Notes under the pieces: generated by a model
Told to the model about the DNA's origin: nothing
The model's input: only the letters and a program-made list of their open reading frames with translations
The model's database searches: none
Source: Variovorax sp. V213
GTDB taxonomy: Bacteria > Pseudomonadota > Gammaproteobacteria > Burkholderiales > Burkholderiaceae_C
Assembly (NCBI RefSeq): GCF_041154455.1
Contig: NZ_AP028664.1
Span: 3,349,001 to 3,413,000 of the forward strand
Direction of reading: 5' to 3'
Length of the DNA stretch: 64,000 nucleotides
In this document: positions 18,626 through 27,734 of the stretch, in pieces
Numbering within the stretch: position 1 is the first letter of the stretch
Layout: each line of letters begins with the position of its first letter
Translations under genes and position numbers: made by a program

Positions 18626-20072
18626 ATGCCAGGTCGAACACCGCCATCGATTCGACGTGGGCCGTGTGCGGGAACATGTTGATCACTCCTGCGAACGTGC
18701 AGCGGTATCCGGCCTGGTGCACCAGCAAGCCTGCATCGCGCGCCAGGGTGGACGGATTGCAGCTGACATACACGATGCGCTTCGGCGGCGCCCAGCCATC
18801 GGTTCGCAGCTCGGGCTGCAGGTGCAGGTCGGCCATGGCCTTGGCCAGCGCGAAGGCGCCTTCGCGCGGCGGGTCGACCAGCCACTTGTCGGCGCTGCCG
18901 TCGGCCACCAGCATGGCGGGAGTCATCTCGAAGAGGTTGCGGGCCACGAACCGGGTCGGGGAAAGCGCCCGCCTGGCGGAGGTGGCAGGCTGGTTCTTCC
19001 TGAAGTTGTCGCCGGCGCGCCCCACCAGGGTGTCGCTGCCCTCGATGCCCAGCACCTCGCGCGCCCGGCTGGCCAGCGGCAAGGTGAAATTGCCCAGCCC
19101 GCAGAACCAGTCGATCACGCGCTCTTCCGGGCCCACATCGAGCAGGCGCAGCGCCTTGCCCACCAGCGCACGGTTGATGTGCGGATTGACCTGCGTGAAG
19201 TCGGTGGGCTTGAACGGCATGGTCACGCCGAACTCGGGCAGCTCGTACGACAGCGGCGTTCCACCCTCTTCCAGCAGCTTCACGGTTTCGGGGCCCTTGG
19301 CCTGCAGCCACCACTGGACGCCCGCGTTCTGCGCTGCAAAGGCCTTCAGGCGGCCGATGTCCGCATTGGAGAGCGGCTGCAGATGCCTGAGCACCAGCGC
19401 AATGGTGCCGAGCGCGGTCGTACCGGGCGCATCGCCGCAGGCGAGCTCGATCTGCGGACAAGTTTCGCGCGCATCCATAGAGCCGATCAGCGCACGCAGC
19501 GGCATCAGCATGTCGCTGACCTGCTTCGGCAGCACCGGGCATACCTGCATGTCGGCGAGATAGCGGCTCTTGCGCTCGTGAAAACCGATCAGCACCGTGC
19601 CTTTCTTGACCACGTGGCGCACCGAGAGCCGTGCACGGTAGCGGTAGTGCCAGGCCGGCCCTTCCAGCGGCCGCAGCACGTTCTCCGGCCGGACCTTGCC
19701 GAGGTGCCACAGGTTGTCTTCAAGGGCTCGCTGCTTCACCGCCACCTGCGCCGCCGCATCCAGATGCTGCATCTTGCAGCCGCCGCACGCCCCGGTGTGC
19801 AAGCCGAAATGCGGGCAGCCGGGGCGCACCCGCTGCGACGATTCGCGCCGGATGGCCGTGACCGTGCCCTGCTCCCAGTTGTTCTTGCGGCGATGCACAT
19901 TGAACTGCACCTCTTCGAAAGGCAGGGCGCCTTCGATGAACACGACCATGCCCTCGGCGTTGTGCGCCACGCCTTGCGCGTCGAGGTCGAGCGACTCGAC
20001 CTTGAGCCATTCGTCAGGCGCGGTCGCCGGGGTTTTCGCGGGGACTTTCTTTTCTTCGATGGATTCCGTCAT
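18624..20072 (-). CDS. rlmD: 23S rRNA (uracil-1939-C5)-methyltransferase RlmD
   Basis: SAM-dependent enzyme that makes m5U1939 in 23S rRNA. The 482-residue product has an N-terminal TRAM domain and a [4Fe-4S] cluster motif (CPHFGLHTGACGGCKMQ, plus a later Cys in MQVCP). The methyltransferase core has VIDWFCGLGNFTLPLA and the catalytic Cys in VYVSCNPSTLARD. It is the last gene of the surE-pcm-nlpD-rpoS operon. Confidence 0.96.
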   Translation of the reverse strand: MTESIEEKKVPAKTPATAPDEWLKVESLDLDAQGVAHNAEGMVVFIEGALPFEEVQFNVHRRKNNWEQGTVTAIRRESSQRVRPGCPHFGLHTGACGGCKMQHLDAAAQVAVKQRALEDNLWHLGKVRPENVLRPLEGPAWHYRYRARLSVRHVVKKGTVLIGFHERKSRYLADMQVCPVLPKQVSDMLMPLRALIGSMDARETCPQIELACGDAPGTTALGTIALVLRHLQPLSNADIGRLKAFAAQNAGVQWWLQAKGPETVKLLEEGGTPLSYELPEFGVTMPFKPTDFTQVNPHINRALVGKALRLLDVGPEERVIDWFCGLGNFTLPLASRAREVLGIEGSDTLVGRAGDNFRKNQPATSARRALSPTRFVARNLFEMTPAMLVADGSADKWLVDPPREGAFALAKAMADLHLQPELRTDGWAPPKRIVYVSCNPSTLARDAGLLVHQAGYRCTFAGVINMFPHTAHVESMAVFDLA

Positions 20073-20090
20073 CCCCCGATTGTCTCAGCG

Positions 20091-21095
20091 CTAGAACAAG
20101 GCGTCGCGCCCCACACCGGAACGGATCAGCTGGCGCCGCATCTTGGCCAGCGCCTCGTTCTGGATCTGCCGTACGCGCTCGCGCGTCAGGCCGAGACGAA
20201 CGCTCAGCACCTCGAGCGTTTCGGGTTCGCGGTCGTGCAGGCCGTAGCGGCCCTCCAGCACCTCGCGCTCGCGCGCATCCAGGGCATGGACCCACTGATC
20301 CAGCAGGCGTGCGACTTCGTGGGTCTGCGTGACGTCTGTCGGATCGCCCTGCTCGTCGTCGGAAGCCACGGTGTCGGCCAGCGTAAAGCCCTCGTCGCCG
20401 CGTGCGTCGCCCGCATCGAGTGAGCGCGGCGCCTCCGAAAGGGCCAGCAGTTCCGCGACCGCCTGCACGTCACGGCCCAGGAGCGCCGCGATGTCTTCCA
20501 CGCGCACGCCGTCGGGCCGATGCACCAAGAATTCCGCGTCGCCTTCCAGCGTTCGGCGCGCCCGCAGCACCTGCTGCAGTTCGCGCACCACATGCACCGG
20601 CAGGCGGATGGCACGGGCCTGGGTCATCACCGCGCGCTCCACCGACTGACGAATCCACCAGGTGGCGTAAGTGGAAAAGCGGAAACCGCGCTCGGGCTCG
20701 AACTTGGTGATGGCGTGCATCAGGCCGAGATTGCCTTCCTCGATGAGATCGGAGAGCGGAACGCCACGGCCGAGATAGGCCTTGGCGATGTTCACAACCA
20801 GCCTCAGGTTGTGTTCGATCATCGATTGCCGCGCTTCAAAACTACCGGCGTGCGCAGCGCATGCGGCCTGGTATTCCTCTTCCGGCGTGAAGAGTTCGGT
20901 TCGCCGCACCTGTCGCAGGTAGATCGTCAGGGCATCTGCGCCCTCGCCGCCAATTGACGGCTCTGCTGCCGGTTCGAAGTCTGAGGCGAGAGCGGGCCTT
21001 GCCGGCGCCGCGCCTTCGCTGTTGTTCTCTACTGCCCCGCCGCGGCCCGCCCGCCGCCGCACAGCAAGCGTGCGACGGAGGCGAGGAGCGGCCAT
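20091..21095 (-). CDS. rpoS: Stationary-phase sigma factor RpoS
   Basis: RNA polymerase sigma factor of the general stress response, 334 residues. Region 1.2 contains DALTIYLRQVRRTELFTPEEE. Regions 2.1-2.4 contain IEHNLRLVVNIAKAYLGRG, LIEEGNLGLMHAI and FSTYATWWIRQSVERAV. Region 4.2 contains TLEVLSVRLGLTRERVRQIQ. The start at 21095 follows the nlpD stop by four bases, so translation is coupled. In this order rpoS promoters often lie within nlpD; I did not locate one with confidence. Confidence 0.96.
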   Translation of the reverse strand: MAAPRLRRTLAVRRRAGRGGAVENNSEGAAPARPALASDFEPAAEPSIGGEGADALTIYLRQVRRTELFTPEEEYQAACAAHAGSFEARQSMIEHNLRLVVNIAKAYLGRGVPLSDLIEEGNLGLMHAITKFEPERGFRFSTYATWWIRQSVERAVMTQARAIRLPVHVVRELQQVLRARRTLEGDAEFLVHRPDGVRVEDIAALLGRDVQAVAELLALSEAPRSLDAGDARGDEGFTLADTVASDDEQGDPTDVTQTHEVARLLDQWVHALDAREREVLEGRYGLHDREPETLEVLSVRLGLTRERVRQIQNEALAKMRRQLIRSGVGRDALF

Positions 21096-21099
21096 GGCA

Positions 21100-22014
21100 T
21101 CACCGGCTCGGCAGGTAGCGCGCCGGATCGACAGGCTTGCCCTGGCGGCGGATCTCGAAATGCAGCTTCACGCGGTCCGCGTCGCTGTTGCCCATTTCGG
21201 CGATCTTCTGGCCCTTTTGCACCGACTGGTCTTCCTTCACGAGCAGCGTCTGGTTGTGCGCATACGCCGTGAGGTAGGTGTTGTTGTGCTTCAGGATGAT
21301 CAGGTTGCCATAGCCGCGCAGGCCAGCACCCGCATAGACCACGCGTCCGTCGGCCGCAGCCAGCACCGCATCGCCCGCCTTGCCGCCGATATCGAAACCC
21401 TTGTTCTTGGCATCGTCGAAGCCCGCGATGAGCGTGCCATGCGCCGGCCAGATCCAGCCGAGGTCTTCGTCACCCGAGTTCGAGGCAGGTGCGGATGGCG
21501 ACGCGGTGACCGGCGGCTTGCCGGTTGCTGCGCTCGCGGGCGCCGTGGGCACCACCGCAGATGGCGGCACCACGGGCTTGGTGACGACCCCTTCTGCGGG
21601 CGCAGGCGCGGTCGCGAGAGAGGTGGCCCCGCTCGCCGGCCCCACCGGCGGAATTACGCGCAACACCTGGCCGACTTCGATCAGGTCGGGATTCTCGAGA
21701 TTGTTCCAGCGAACGATGTTCTGCCAGCTTTGGCCCGTTTCGTTTCCGATGCGGCGAATCGTGTCGCCGGGGCGCACGGTGTAGTAGCCCGGCTTGCCAT
21801 AGTTTTCGATGCCCGGAAGCGGCTTGCCCGAGGCATCGGTGGTGATGAGCGGGCCACCGGGTGCCGCACCGGGCGCACGCGTCATGGTGCCGCGGTCTTC
21901 GACCGGTGCCGGCCCTCGCGGTGCGGCGCAGCCTGCGATCACGAGCACAACGGCCAACGTGATACCAGCGCACCAACTCCGATTGCCAAAACCCTGCATT
22001 TGTTGTTCCTTCAA
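21100..22014 (-). CDS. nlpD: Lipoprotein NlpD (LysM + degenerate M23 peptidase)
   Basis: Outer-membrane lipoprotein that activates amidase cleavage of septal peptidoglycan. The signal peptide ends in the lipobox VIAGC. A LysM domain follows (YYTVRPGDTIRRIGNETGQ), then a proline/alanine linker and the C-terminal LytM domain. Catalytic metal positions are lost: the usual HxGxD region reads NKGFDI and the HxH region reads KLHFEI, as expected for a non-enzymatic activator. It overlaps pcm by four bases (ATGA). Confidence 0.94.
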   Translation of the reverse strand: MKEQQMQGFGNRSWCAGITLAVVLVIAGCAAPRGPAPVEDRGTMTRAPGAAPGGPLITTDASGKPLPGIENYGKPGYYTVRPGDTIRRIGNETGQSWQNIVRWNNLENPDLIEVGQVLRVIPPVGPASGATSLATAPAPAEGVVTKPVVPPSAVVPTAPASAATGKPPVTASPSAPASNSGDEDLGWIWPAHGTLIAGFDDAKNKGFDIGGKAGDAVLAAADGRVVYAGAGLRGYGNLIILKHNNTYLTAYAHNQTLLVKEDQSVQKGQKIAEMGNSDADRVKLHFEIRRQGKPVDPARYLPSR

Positions 22015-22784
22015 GCGATGCCCGATTTTAGGGGGACAAAGTGAACCGCCTCAAGAATGCGGCGCTCGAGTCCGCGGGCGGTTTTATCGATGACGACGAG
22101 GGCCTGTCCGCCCCCCGCCGATTGCGTGGGCGCGACGATGCGTCCGCCCACGGCGAGTTGTTCGGTCCAGGCTTCCGGAACCGCTTCGCCGCCCGCCGCG
22201 GCGATGATGCCCGCGTACGGAGCGCCCTTGGCATAGCCGACCATGCCGTCACCCAGCATCAGGTGCACCGTTGCCAACCGGAAGTGCCGCAGATTGGCGC
22301 GTGCGCGCTCGTGCAGGCCGCGCAGGCGCTCGATGCTGTAGACCTCCGTGGCCACATGGTTCAGCACCGCCGCCTGGTAACCGCAGCCGGTGCCGATTTC
22401 CAGCACGCGCCCCAGGCGCTCCTGCGGCTTGCCGGCCAGCGCGGGCGCGCCCAGCAGGAGCTCGATCATTCGAGCCACCACGCTCGGTTTGGAGATGGTC
22501 TGACCCAGGCCGATGGGCAGGCTCGTGTCCTCGTACGCCTGGTTGACCAGTGCACTGTCGACGAAGCGATGCCGCTCTACCGCGCCCAATGCGCGCAGCA
22601 CGCGCGGATCGGTGATGCCCTGGGCGGCAAGTTTCTGCACCATGCGCGCGCGCACGGCGTCGGAAGCCATCGATGGCGTGGTCGGCACCATCGGCTTCGC
22701 CGGCACAGCGGGCAACCGCCCGCGCGTGGCGGCTGAAGCAGTGGGTGTCAGGCGAACCGGGAATCCAGGCCGTTGCGTGGCCAT
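22011..22784 (-). CDS. pcm: Protein-L-isoaspartate O-methyltransferase
   Basis: Repairs isoaspartyl residues in aged proteins using SAM. The start at ATG 22784 overlaps the end of surE region by one spacer base (TGA-C-ATG), giving 257 residues. The N-terminus carries about 40 extra proline/alanine-rich residues before MVQKLAAQGI. Motifs: TSLPIGLGQTISKP (substrate loop) and RVLEIGTGCGYQAAVL (SAM site). It is followed by nlpD with a four-base overlap. Confidence 0.95.
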   Translation of the reverse strand: MATQRPGFPVRLTPTASAATRGRLPAVPAKPMVPTTPSMASDAVRARMVQKLAAQGITDPRVLRALGAVERHRFVDSALVNQAYEDTSLPIGLGQTISKPSVVARMIELLLGAPALAGKPQERLGRVLEIGTGCGYQAAVLNHVATEVYSIERLRGLHERARANLRHFRLATVHLMLGDGMVGYAKGAPYAGIIAAAGGEAVPEAWTEQLAVGGRIVAPTQSAGGGQALVVIDKTARGLERRILEAVHFVPLKSGIA

Positions 22785-22785
22785 G

Positions 22786-23544
22786 TCAATTGCCGAGACG
22801 GGCAACCGTCTCGCGCCATTGCCCCAGGTTGGCATGGTCTGTCAGGTCGATCTGCAGCGGCGTCAATGCAATGTGGCCGGCCGCGGTGGCATGAAAGTCG
22901 GTGCCCTCGCCGCTGTCCTTGGCGCCACCGGCGCCTGCGATCCAGTACATGGTCTCGCCGCGCGGGCTTTCCTGCGTGATCACTTTTTCCGCCGCATGGC
23001 GGCGGCCCAGCCGGCACACCGTCATCGGCTTGAGCTCGTCGAAGGGCCGGTTCGGCACATTCACGTTGAGCAGGAACGCTCCGCCATCGAGCATGCGCTC
23101 TCGCTCGATCTGCTGCACCAGCCGCCGCGCCACCTGGGCGGCCGCATCGACATGCGCCCAGCCTTTTTCGATCTGGGAGAACGCGATGGCCGGAATGCCG
23201 AACAGATACGCCTCCATTGCCGCGCCCACGGTGCCCGAATAAATGGTGTCGTCGCCCATGTTGGCGCCGTTGTTGATGCCGGAAACCACCAGGTCGGGCC
23301 GGTAGTCGAGCAACCCCTTGAGCGCGATGTGCACGCAGTCGGCCGGCGTGCCTGTCACATAGCGAAAACCGTTGTGTGCCTTGTGCACGTAGAGAGGTGC
23401 CGCCAGGGTGAGCGCATTCGATTTGGCGCTGTTGTTGTGCTCGGGTGCAACCACCTCGACATCGGCGATGTCTTTCAGAGCGTCGTGCAATGCGACGATG
23501 CCCGGTGCCTGAAAGCCATCGTCATTGGAAATAAGTATCTTCAT
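22786..23544 (-). CDS. surE: 5'/3'-nucleotidase SurE
   Basis: Metal-dependent survival nucleotidase, 252 residues from ATG 23544 (MKILISNDDGFQAPG). Metal ligands D8 and D9 lie in SNDDG, S39 in HNNSAKSN, and an Asn in VVSGINNGANMG. It opens the surE-pcm-nlpD-rpoS-rlmD stationary-phase operon. Confidence 0.97.
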   Translation of the reverse strand: MKILISNDDGFQAPGIVALHDALKDIADVEVVAPEHNNSAKSNALTLAAPLYVHKAHNGFRYVTGTPADCVHIALKGLLDYRPDLVVSGINNGANMGDDTIYSGTVGAAMEAYLFGIPAIAFSQIEKGWAHVDAAAQVARRLVQQIERERMLDGGAFLLNVNVPNRPFDELKPMTVCRLGRRHAAEKVITQESPRGETMYWIAGAGGAKDSGEGTDFHATAAGHIALTPLQIDLTDHANLGQWRETVARLGN

Positions 23545-23673
23545 GGTGCTTTTCGGTGCCCCGGATTGTAGGCGCCGGGTGCGTCGCAGCAGGGACAAGG
23601 GCGCCCTGCCGTGCCCCCTATCATCGCCTCGCATTCATTGCCCACACACGACTGATTCAAAGGAGACCCGAGC

Positions 23674-24660
23674 ATGCACGCATGGCTTTGCGAAAACCCC
23701 ACCGGCGTCGATGCGCTGACCTGGAAAGAACTGCCCACACCGGTGCCGGGTCCGGGCCAGGTGCTGATCGAGATCAGGGCGGCGAGCCTGAACTTTCCCG
23801 ACCTGCTGATCGTCCAGAACAAATACCAGATCAAGCCGCCGCTGCCCTTCGTGCCAGGCTCGGAATATGCAGGCGTGGTCCAGGCAGTGGGCGAAGGCGT
23901 CACGCATCTGAAGGTAGGACAGAACGTGGCGTGCCTCTCGGGCACGGGCGGGTTTGCAACCCACACGCTGGCCCCGGCCGCGCTTTGCATGCCGCTGCCG
24001 GAAGGCTTCGGCCACGTCGATGCGGCGGCGTTCATCATGATCTATGCCACCTCATGGCATGCATTGATGGACCGCGCGCAATTGAAGGCCGGAGAAACCG
24101 TGCTCGTGCTCGGCGCTGCTGGCGGCGTGGGCACCGCGGCGATCCAGATCGCAAAGGCGGCGGGCGCCAAAGTAATAGCAGCGGCTTCGACCGACGAGAA
24201 ATGCGAACTCTGCCGCTCCATTGGCGCCGACGCCACAATCAACTACACGACGCACGCGCTTCCAGGCGGCTTTCGCGACGCCATCAAGGCCGCGACCGAC
24301 GGCAAGGGGCCCGATGTCATTTACGACCCGGTGGGCGGCGATTTCGCAGAGCCGGCATTTCGTTCGATTGCCTGGCGCGGGCGCTATTTGGTCGTTGGCT
24401 TTGCCTCGGGCCCGATTCCATCGCTGCCATTGAATCTGACGCTGTTGAAAGGCGCCTCGCTGGTCGGCGTGTTCTGGGGCGATTTCGCCAAGCGCGAGCC
24501 CAAGGCCAATGCGCAAATGATGGCCGAATTGGCCCACTGGTACGGCCAGGGAAAGATCAAGCCGGTGATCGACAGCACCGTGCCGATGGCGCAATTGAAG
24601 GCCGCCTATGCCCACATGGGCTCGCGCGGCGTCAAAGGTAAACTCGTGATGGTGAACTGA
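23674..24660 (+). CDS. NADPH:quinone oxidoreductase-type zinc-independent MDR protein
   Basis: Medium-chain dehydrogenase/reductase of 328 residues, quinone oxidoreductase branch. The N-terminal GroES-like domain contains AASLNFPDLL and PFVPGSEYAGVV. The Rossmann fold has VLVLGAAGGVGTAAIQIAK, and GADATINYTTH follows. The structural and catalytic zinc ligands of alcohol dehydrogenases are absent. Start ATG 23674 has AAGGAGA upstream. The actual substrate cannot be read from sequence. Confidence 0.9.
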   Translation: MHAWLCENPTGVDALTWKELPTPVPGPGQVLIEIRAASLNFPDLLIVQNKYQIKPPLPFVPGSEYAGVVQAVGEGVTHLKVGQNVACLSGTGGFATHTLAPAALCMPLPEGFGHVDAAAFIMIYATSWHALMDRAQLKAGETVLVLGAAGGVGTAAIQIAKAAGAKVIAAASTDEKCELCRSIGADATINYTTHALPGGFRDAIKAATDGKGPDVIYDPVGGDFAEPAFRSIAWRGRYLVVGFASGPIPSLPLNLTLLKGASLVGVFWGDFAKREPKANAQMMAELAHWYGQGKIKPVIDSTVPMAQLKAAYAHMGSRGVKGKLVMVN

Positions 24661-24692
24661 ACGCGCCGCGCGGCATCGGTTCCTTACCCAAT

Positions 24693-24720
24693 AAAAAAGC
24701 CCGCGCATGCGGGCTTTTTT
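24693..24720. terminator. Bidirectional terminator
   Basis: Perfect 12-bp stem from A6GCCCGC to GCGGGCT6 with a GCAT loop, between convergent genes. Confidence 0.92.
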
Positions 24721-24748
24721 TATCGGGGCCAGAGGCCTCGCCAGAGGC

Positions 24749-25093
24749 TTACTTGATCTCGAATTCGGTCAGCGACTTGCCGGCGGCCAATGCTTCGGTG
24801 ACCCAACGCGGCTTGCGGCCACGGCCGCCGGACCAGGTTTCGCCAGTCGGGCCGCGGTATTTGGCGGCTGCCTTGGCGGCGGGAACCCCGGCGCTGCGCT
24901 TGACCGAGGCGCCGCGTGCGCTGAGTTTCAGGTCAGAAGCCGTCAAACCGTATTCGGCGATCTTTCTGCGCACATCGTCAATGACGCCAGCGCGCTCTTC
25001 GTTGCGAAGGTCTTCGGCCTGCTTGCGCAATTGCGCAATCTGCTCGTCGTACTTCTTGATCTGAGAATTGATATCGGCAAGGGTCGAAGCCAT
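24749..25093 (-). CDS. H-NS family histone-like protein
   Basis: Nucleoid protein and silencer of AT-rich DNA, 114 residues. An N-terminal coiled-coil oligomerisation region (about 1-55, rich in Lys/Gln/Glu) is followed by a linker and the C-terminal DNA-binding domain with TWSGGRGRKPRWV, whose RGRKP matches the H-NS AT-hook-like core. It resembles the Bordetella BpH3 group. About 270 bases upstream hold no other gene until tRNA-His. Confidence 0.93.
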   Translation of the reverse strand: MASTLADINSQIKKYDEQIAQLRKQAEDLRNEERAGVIDDVRRKIAEYGLTASDLKLSARGASVKRSAGVPAAKAAAKYRGPTGETWSGGRGRKPRWVTEALAAGKSLTEFEIK

Positions 25094-25364
25094 ATTGGAC
25101 TCCTGAAAATTGGAAACGGGGCGGATTTTAATTCAATTCCAATTTAAAACAAGCAGGCCGTGGCGAGAAAAAGGCACCCGCGCCCACGGATTGCGGCAGT
25201 GCACGATCGAAAGCTTGCCGGCATGGACGTTTATCGAACAAAAAGGAAGGGGGGGAAACTCCAAGCACCGGCTGAAGCGGTAGTCGGAAATGACAACGCC
25301 GGGGCGGGCCCGGCGTAGTGGTTTCCATGGACGCTATTGCGCAATAGCAGTCAGGAAGATATTT

Positions 25365-25441
25365 TGGGGTGGCTGATGGGACTCGAACCCACGACGACCA
25401 GAATCACAATCTGGGACTCTACCAGCTGAGCTACAGCCACC
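25365..25441 (-). tRNA. tRNA-His (GTG anticodon)
   Basis: On the minus strand a full cloverleaf is visible: acceptor GTGGCTG with the matching CAGCCAC, the D-arm AGCTCAGCTGGTAGAG, anticodon stem-loop with GTG, and the T-arm GTGGGTTCGAGTCCCAT. The His-specific extra 5' G (25441) faces discriminator C, and the 3' CCA is encoded. Confidence 0.97.
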
Positions 25442-25516
25442 GCAGAGCCCGCAATTGTAGCGGTAAAAATGGCTGTTTTCGCCGTCCCTGCAGGTGCAGG
25501 CCCCTGAAAAATCTTC

Positions 25517-26149
25517 TCACCCCGTCGCCAAGGGGCCGGCTGGCGCCGCCTCCTTGATCTTGATCGAGCCGTCCGGCCGTTCGAAAGTACCGATCAGCAG
25601 GCCGCTGGCAAGCGCATGTTCGCGCAGCGCATTGAAGATTTCATCACGCCCGGGCGCAGCGGAAAACAAAGGCGCGCCACCGAGCGCAAATAGCTGGAAG
25701 GCGTAGCGGTGCGTGCCGTGCCCCGGCGGCGGATCGGGCGGCAGCCAGGCCGCCTGCAACCCGGAATTGCGTCCGACGTGCAATCCGGCGGCGCCCTCGT
25801 TGTCGCGGCTTGGAATGGCCGCCTCGTCGAGCTTGCCTTCGCTCGGCCGCAGCCCCACCACGATCGCGTGCACCAGCGGATTCGGTGTCGGGGAGTCGGC
25901 ATCCTCGACCACCAGCACCAACGAAGTCGTTTCAGCCGGAAGATTGTCCCATTGCAGCGGCGGCGAGACGCCTTCGCCGTCCGCCGTATAGCGCGGCGGA
26001 AGAGGTGCATGGTCCACAAAGGCCACGCTGGTCAATACGATCGACGCCATGCCCCGGCGCATGCCCAGCGCATTGAAAATGATCTTGTCCAGTCCCGCGC
26101 GCATGCCGTGCAGCGCGTGGCCGATGACTTCAGGCAATTTTTCGAGCAT
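25517..26149 (-). CDS. YbhB/YbcL family (PEBP/Raf-kinase-inhibitor-like) protein
   Basis: Phosphatidylethanolamine-binding-protein fold, 210 residues. Anion-pocket motifs are visible: YTADGEGVSPPLQW, VVEDADSPTPNPLVHAIV and GHGTHRYAFQLFALGG. An N-terminal extension of about 33 residues precedes the domain; ATG 26149 has GAGG upstream, but an internal start at MASIVLTSV is possible. Bacterial members have no assigned reaction. Confidence 0.88.
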   Translation of the reverse strand: MLEKLPEVIGHALHGMRAGLDKIIFNALGMRRGMASIVLTSVAFVDHAPLPPRYTADGEGVSPPLQWDNLPAETTSLVLVVEDADSPTPNPLVHAIVVGLRPSEGKLDEAAIPSRDNEGAAGLHVGRNSGLQAAWLPPDPPPGHGTHRYAFQLFALGGAPLFSAAPGRDEIFNALREHALASGLLIGTFERPDGSIKIKEAAPAGPLATG

Positions 26150-26352
26150 GGCCTCGGTATAGCGCTGCGCGGCGCGGTGGCCTGTAGGACGCTACAGCAT
26201 GCGCGGCATGGCGGCCTGCACCAAAATTCCCGAGCTGCGGCTCGTTGGCTTCACCGCGCCCGCCTCGTGTATTGCTCCGCTATCATGAATGCCGCCTGCA
26301 CCGACGGCGCAGGCGTTCCCAGAGCATCCATTTCACCGCCAAAGGATTTTTC

Positions 26353-26601
26353 ATGAGCATCGTCTGGACTATTCTGATCGGGTTCATCGTGGGTCTCGTG
26401 GCACGCGCCGTCAAGCCGGGCGACGATTCCGCGGGCTTCATCGTGACCACCCTGATCGGGGTTGCGGGATCGTTGATCGTGACCTATGTCGGCCAGGCCC
26501 TCGGCTGGTACACGGCGGGACAAGGTGCGGGCTTCATCGCGTCCGTGCTCGGTGCGATCGTGCTGCTGGTTCTCTACGGCCTGATCAAGCGCAAGAGCTA
26601 G
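26353..26601 (+). CDS. GlsB/YeaQ/YmgE family membrane protein
   Basis: Small stress-associated membrane protein of 82 residues with three hydrophobic helices: IVWTILIGFIVGLVARAV, a central GFIVTTLIGVAGSLIVTYV, and a C-terminal FIASVLGAIVLLVLYGLI ending in basic KRKS. The start at ATG 26353 has AAAGGA upstream. The family is annotated as transglycosylase-associated, without a proven activity. Confidence 0.9.
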   Translation: MSIVWTILIGFIVGLVARAVKPGDDSAGFIVTTLIGVAGSLIVTYVGQALGWYTAGQGAGFIASVLGAIVLLVLYGLIKRKS

Positions 26602-26615
26602 CAGTACGAGAGGTA

Positions 26616-26957
26616 GTGCGGGCCGTGCCGCGCAAACCAAGGGCTAGGCATCACGTCTACGTGGTGGAACTCGACGACCGCGTATGGAATCACGGCCGCT
26701 TCAGGCGCGCCAACCCCGACTACCAGCTCGGCAAGCCTTTTGTGTATGTGGGAATGACCGGGCTCGACCCGGACATCCGCTTCGACAAGCACAAGGCCGG
26801 CATCCAGGCCAACAGCTTCGTCCAGGCCTTCGGCCAGAGGCTGCTGCCTGCCCTGTACGAACGCTACAACCCGATGAGCTACGAGGACGCGCGATCGATG
26901 GAGGTCGAACTCGGCATCGCGCTGCGCAAGAACGGCTACGGCGTCTGGCAGGCCTGA
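26616..26957 (+). CDS. Small GIY-YIG-like domain protein
   Basis: Protein of 113 residues from GTG 26616 (GTG 26625 is equally possible). The paired motif HVYVVELD and PFVYVGMTG, about 30 residues apart, looks like the GIY-YIG nuclease core, followed by an arginine in PDIRFDKHKAG where the family has its catalytic Arg, and a glutamate in SMEVELGIAL. It lies 14 bases after the GlsB-like gene. Nuclease function is inferred from these few residues only. Confidence 0.65.
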   Translation: MRAVPRKPRARHHVYVVELDDRVWNHGRFRRANPDYQLGKPFVYVGMTGLDPDIRFDKHKAGIQANSFVQAFGQRLLPALYERYNPMSYEDARSMEVELGIALRKNGYGVWQA

Positions 26958-26970
26958 GGCTTGTGCTTCC

Positions 26971-27645
26971 TCAGGCGTAGGTCACCCAGCCCTCGTAAGC
27001 CGGGCCGTCCAGATGCGGCAGCGTGTTGTACGTCACCAGCATGTGGCGCTTGGGCGTGAAGGCAAACTCGGTCACCGACGTATTGCGGATGCGGAGATTG
27101 AGTTCGATCGTGGTTTCAGGGCTCGTGCCAAGCACGTGGCCGACGGCCGTGCTGATCGGTCCACCGCTCGACACCACCAGCACCTTGGCGCCATGGTGCC
27201 GATCGCGCACATGGTCCAGCGCCGTCGTCACGCCGGCCAGAAAGTCGACGTAGCTCGGCATGCCGGCAGGTTCCGTCTTGCCTTGCATCCATGCGCCCAG
27301 GCCATCGCGCAGGAGTCGAAAGTGGTGCCGGTACATCTCGGGCGAATCGGGCTTCTCGAGCTTGCCCTCGTGAATGGTGGCAATGAGCGCTTCGCTGTCG
27401 TACTCGTTGAGCCCCGGCCAAGGGAGCACGTCATCGCGCTGGAGGCCGAGCCCTTCGGCAATGCCCTCCCAGGTCTGGCGATGGCGCTTCAGCGTACCGG
27501 TGATCACCGCATCGAAATGCATACCGCGCTCGCGCCAGTATTCGCCGAGGCGCACCGACTGCCTGCGCCCGAGCTCGCTCAGGTTGTCATAGTCGGCGGC
27601 GCCGAAGCTGGCCTGGCCGTGGCGCACGAGATAGAGGGTTCCCAT
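26971..27645 (-). CDS. Histidine phosphatase family protein (phosphoglycerate-mutase-like)
   Basis: 224 residues from ATG 27645 (MGTLYLVRHGQASFG). The phosphorylated histidine is H9 in the RHG motif; the second conserved histidine region is VLVVSSGGPIST, where Ser and Gly replace the usual His-Gly pair. That loss is unusual and could weaken or change catalysis. The substrate is unknown. Confidence 0.85.
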   Translation of the reverse strand: MGTLYLVRHGQASFGAADYDNLSELGRRQSVRLGEYWRERGMHFDAVITGTLKRHRQTWEGIAEGLGLQRDDVLPWPGLNEYDSEALIATIHEGKLEKPDSPEMYRHHFRLLRDGLGAWMQGKTEPAGMPSYVDFLAGVTTALDHVRDRHHGAKVLVVSSGGPISTAVGHVLGTSPETTIELNLRIRNTSVTEFAFTPKRHMLVTYNTLPHLDGPAYEGWVTYA

Positions 27646-27734
27646 GCAACGGATTCTGGCAACAAGCGCATGGCGCGCTTGTCCCACGTGCGACGACGCG
27701 CCGGGTCAGCGACCCGAACGCGACACCACGTGCA

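Noticed and set aside
25094..25364. Possible additional gene between the H-NS-like gene and tRNA-His
   Set aside because: The one open frame (66 residues, minus) has no ribosome-binding site or family character; the stretch is best read as the regulatory region of the H-NS-like gene.
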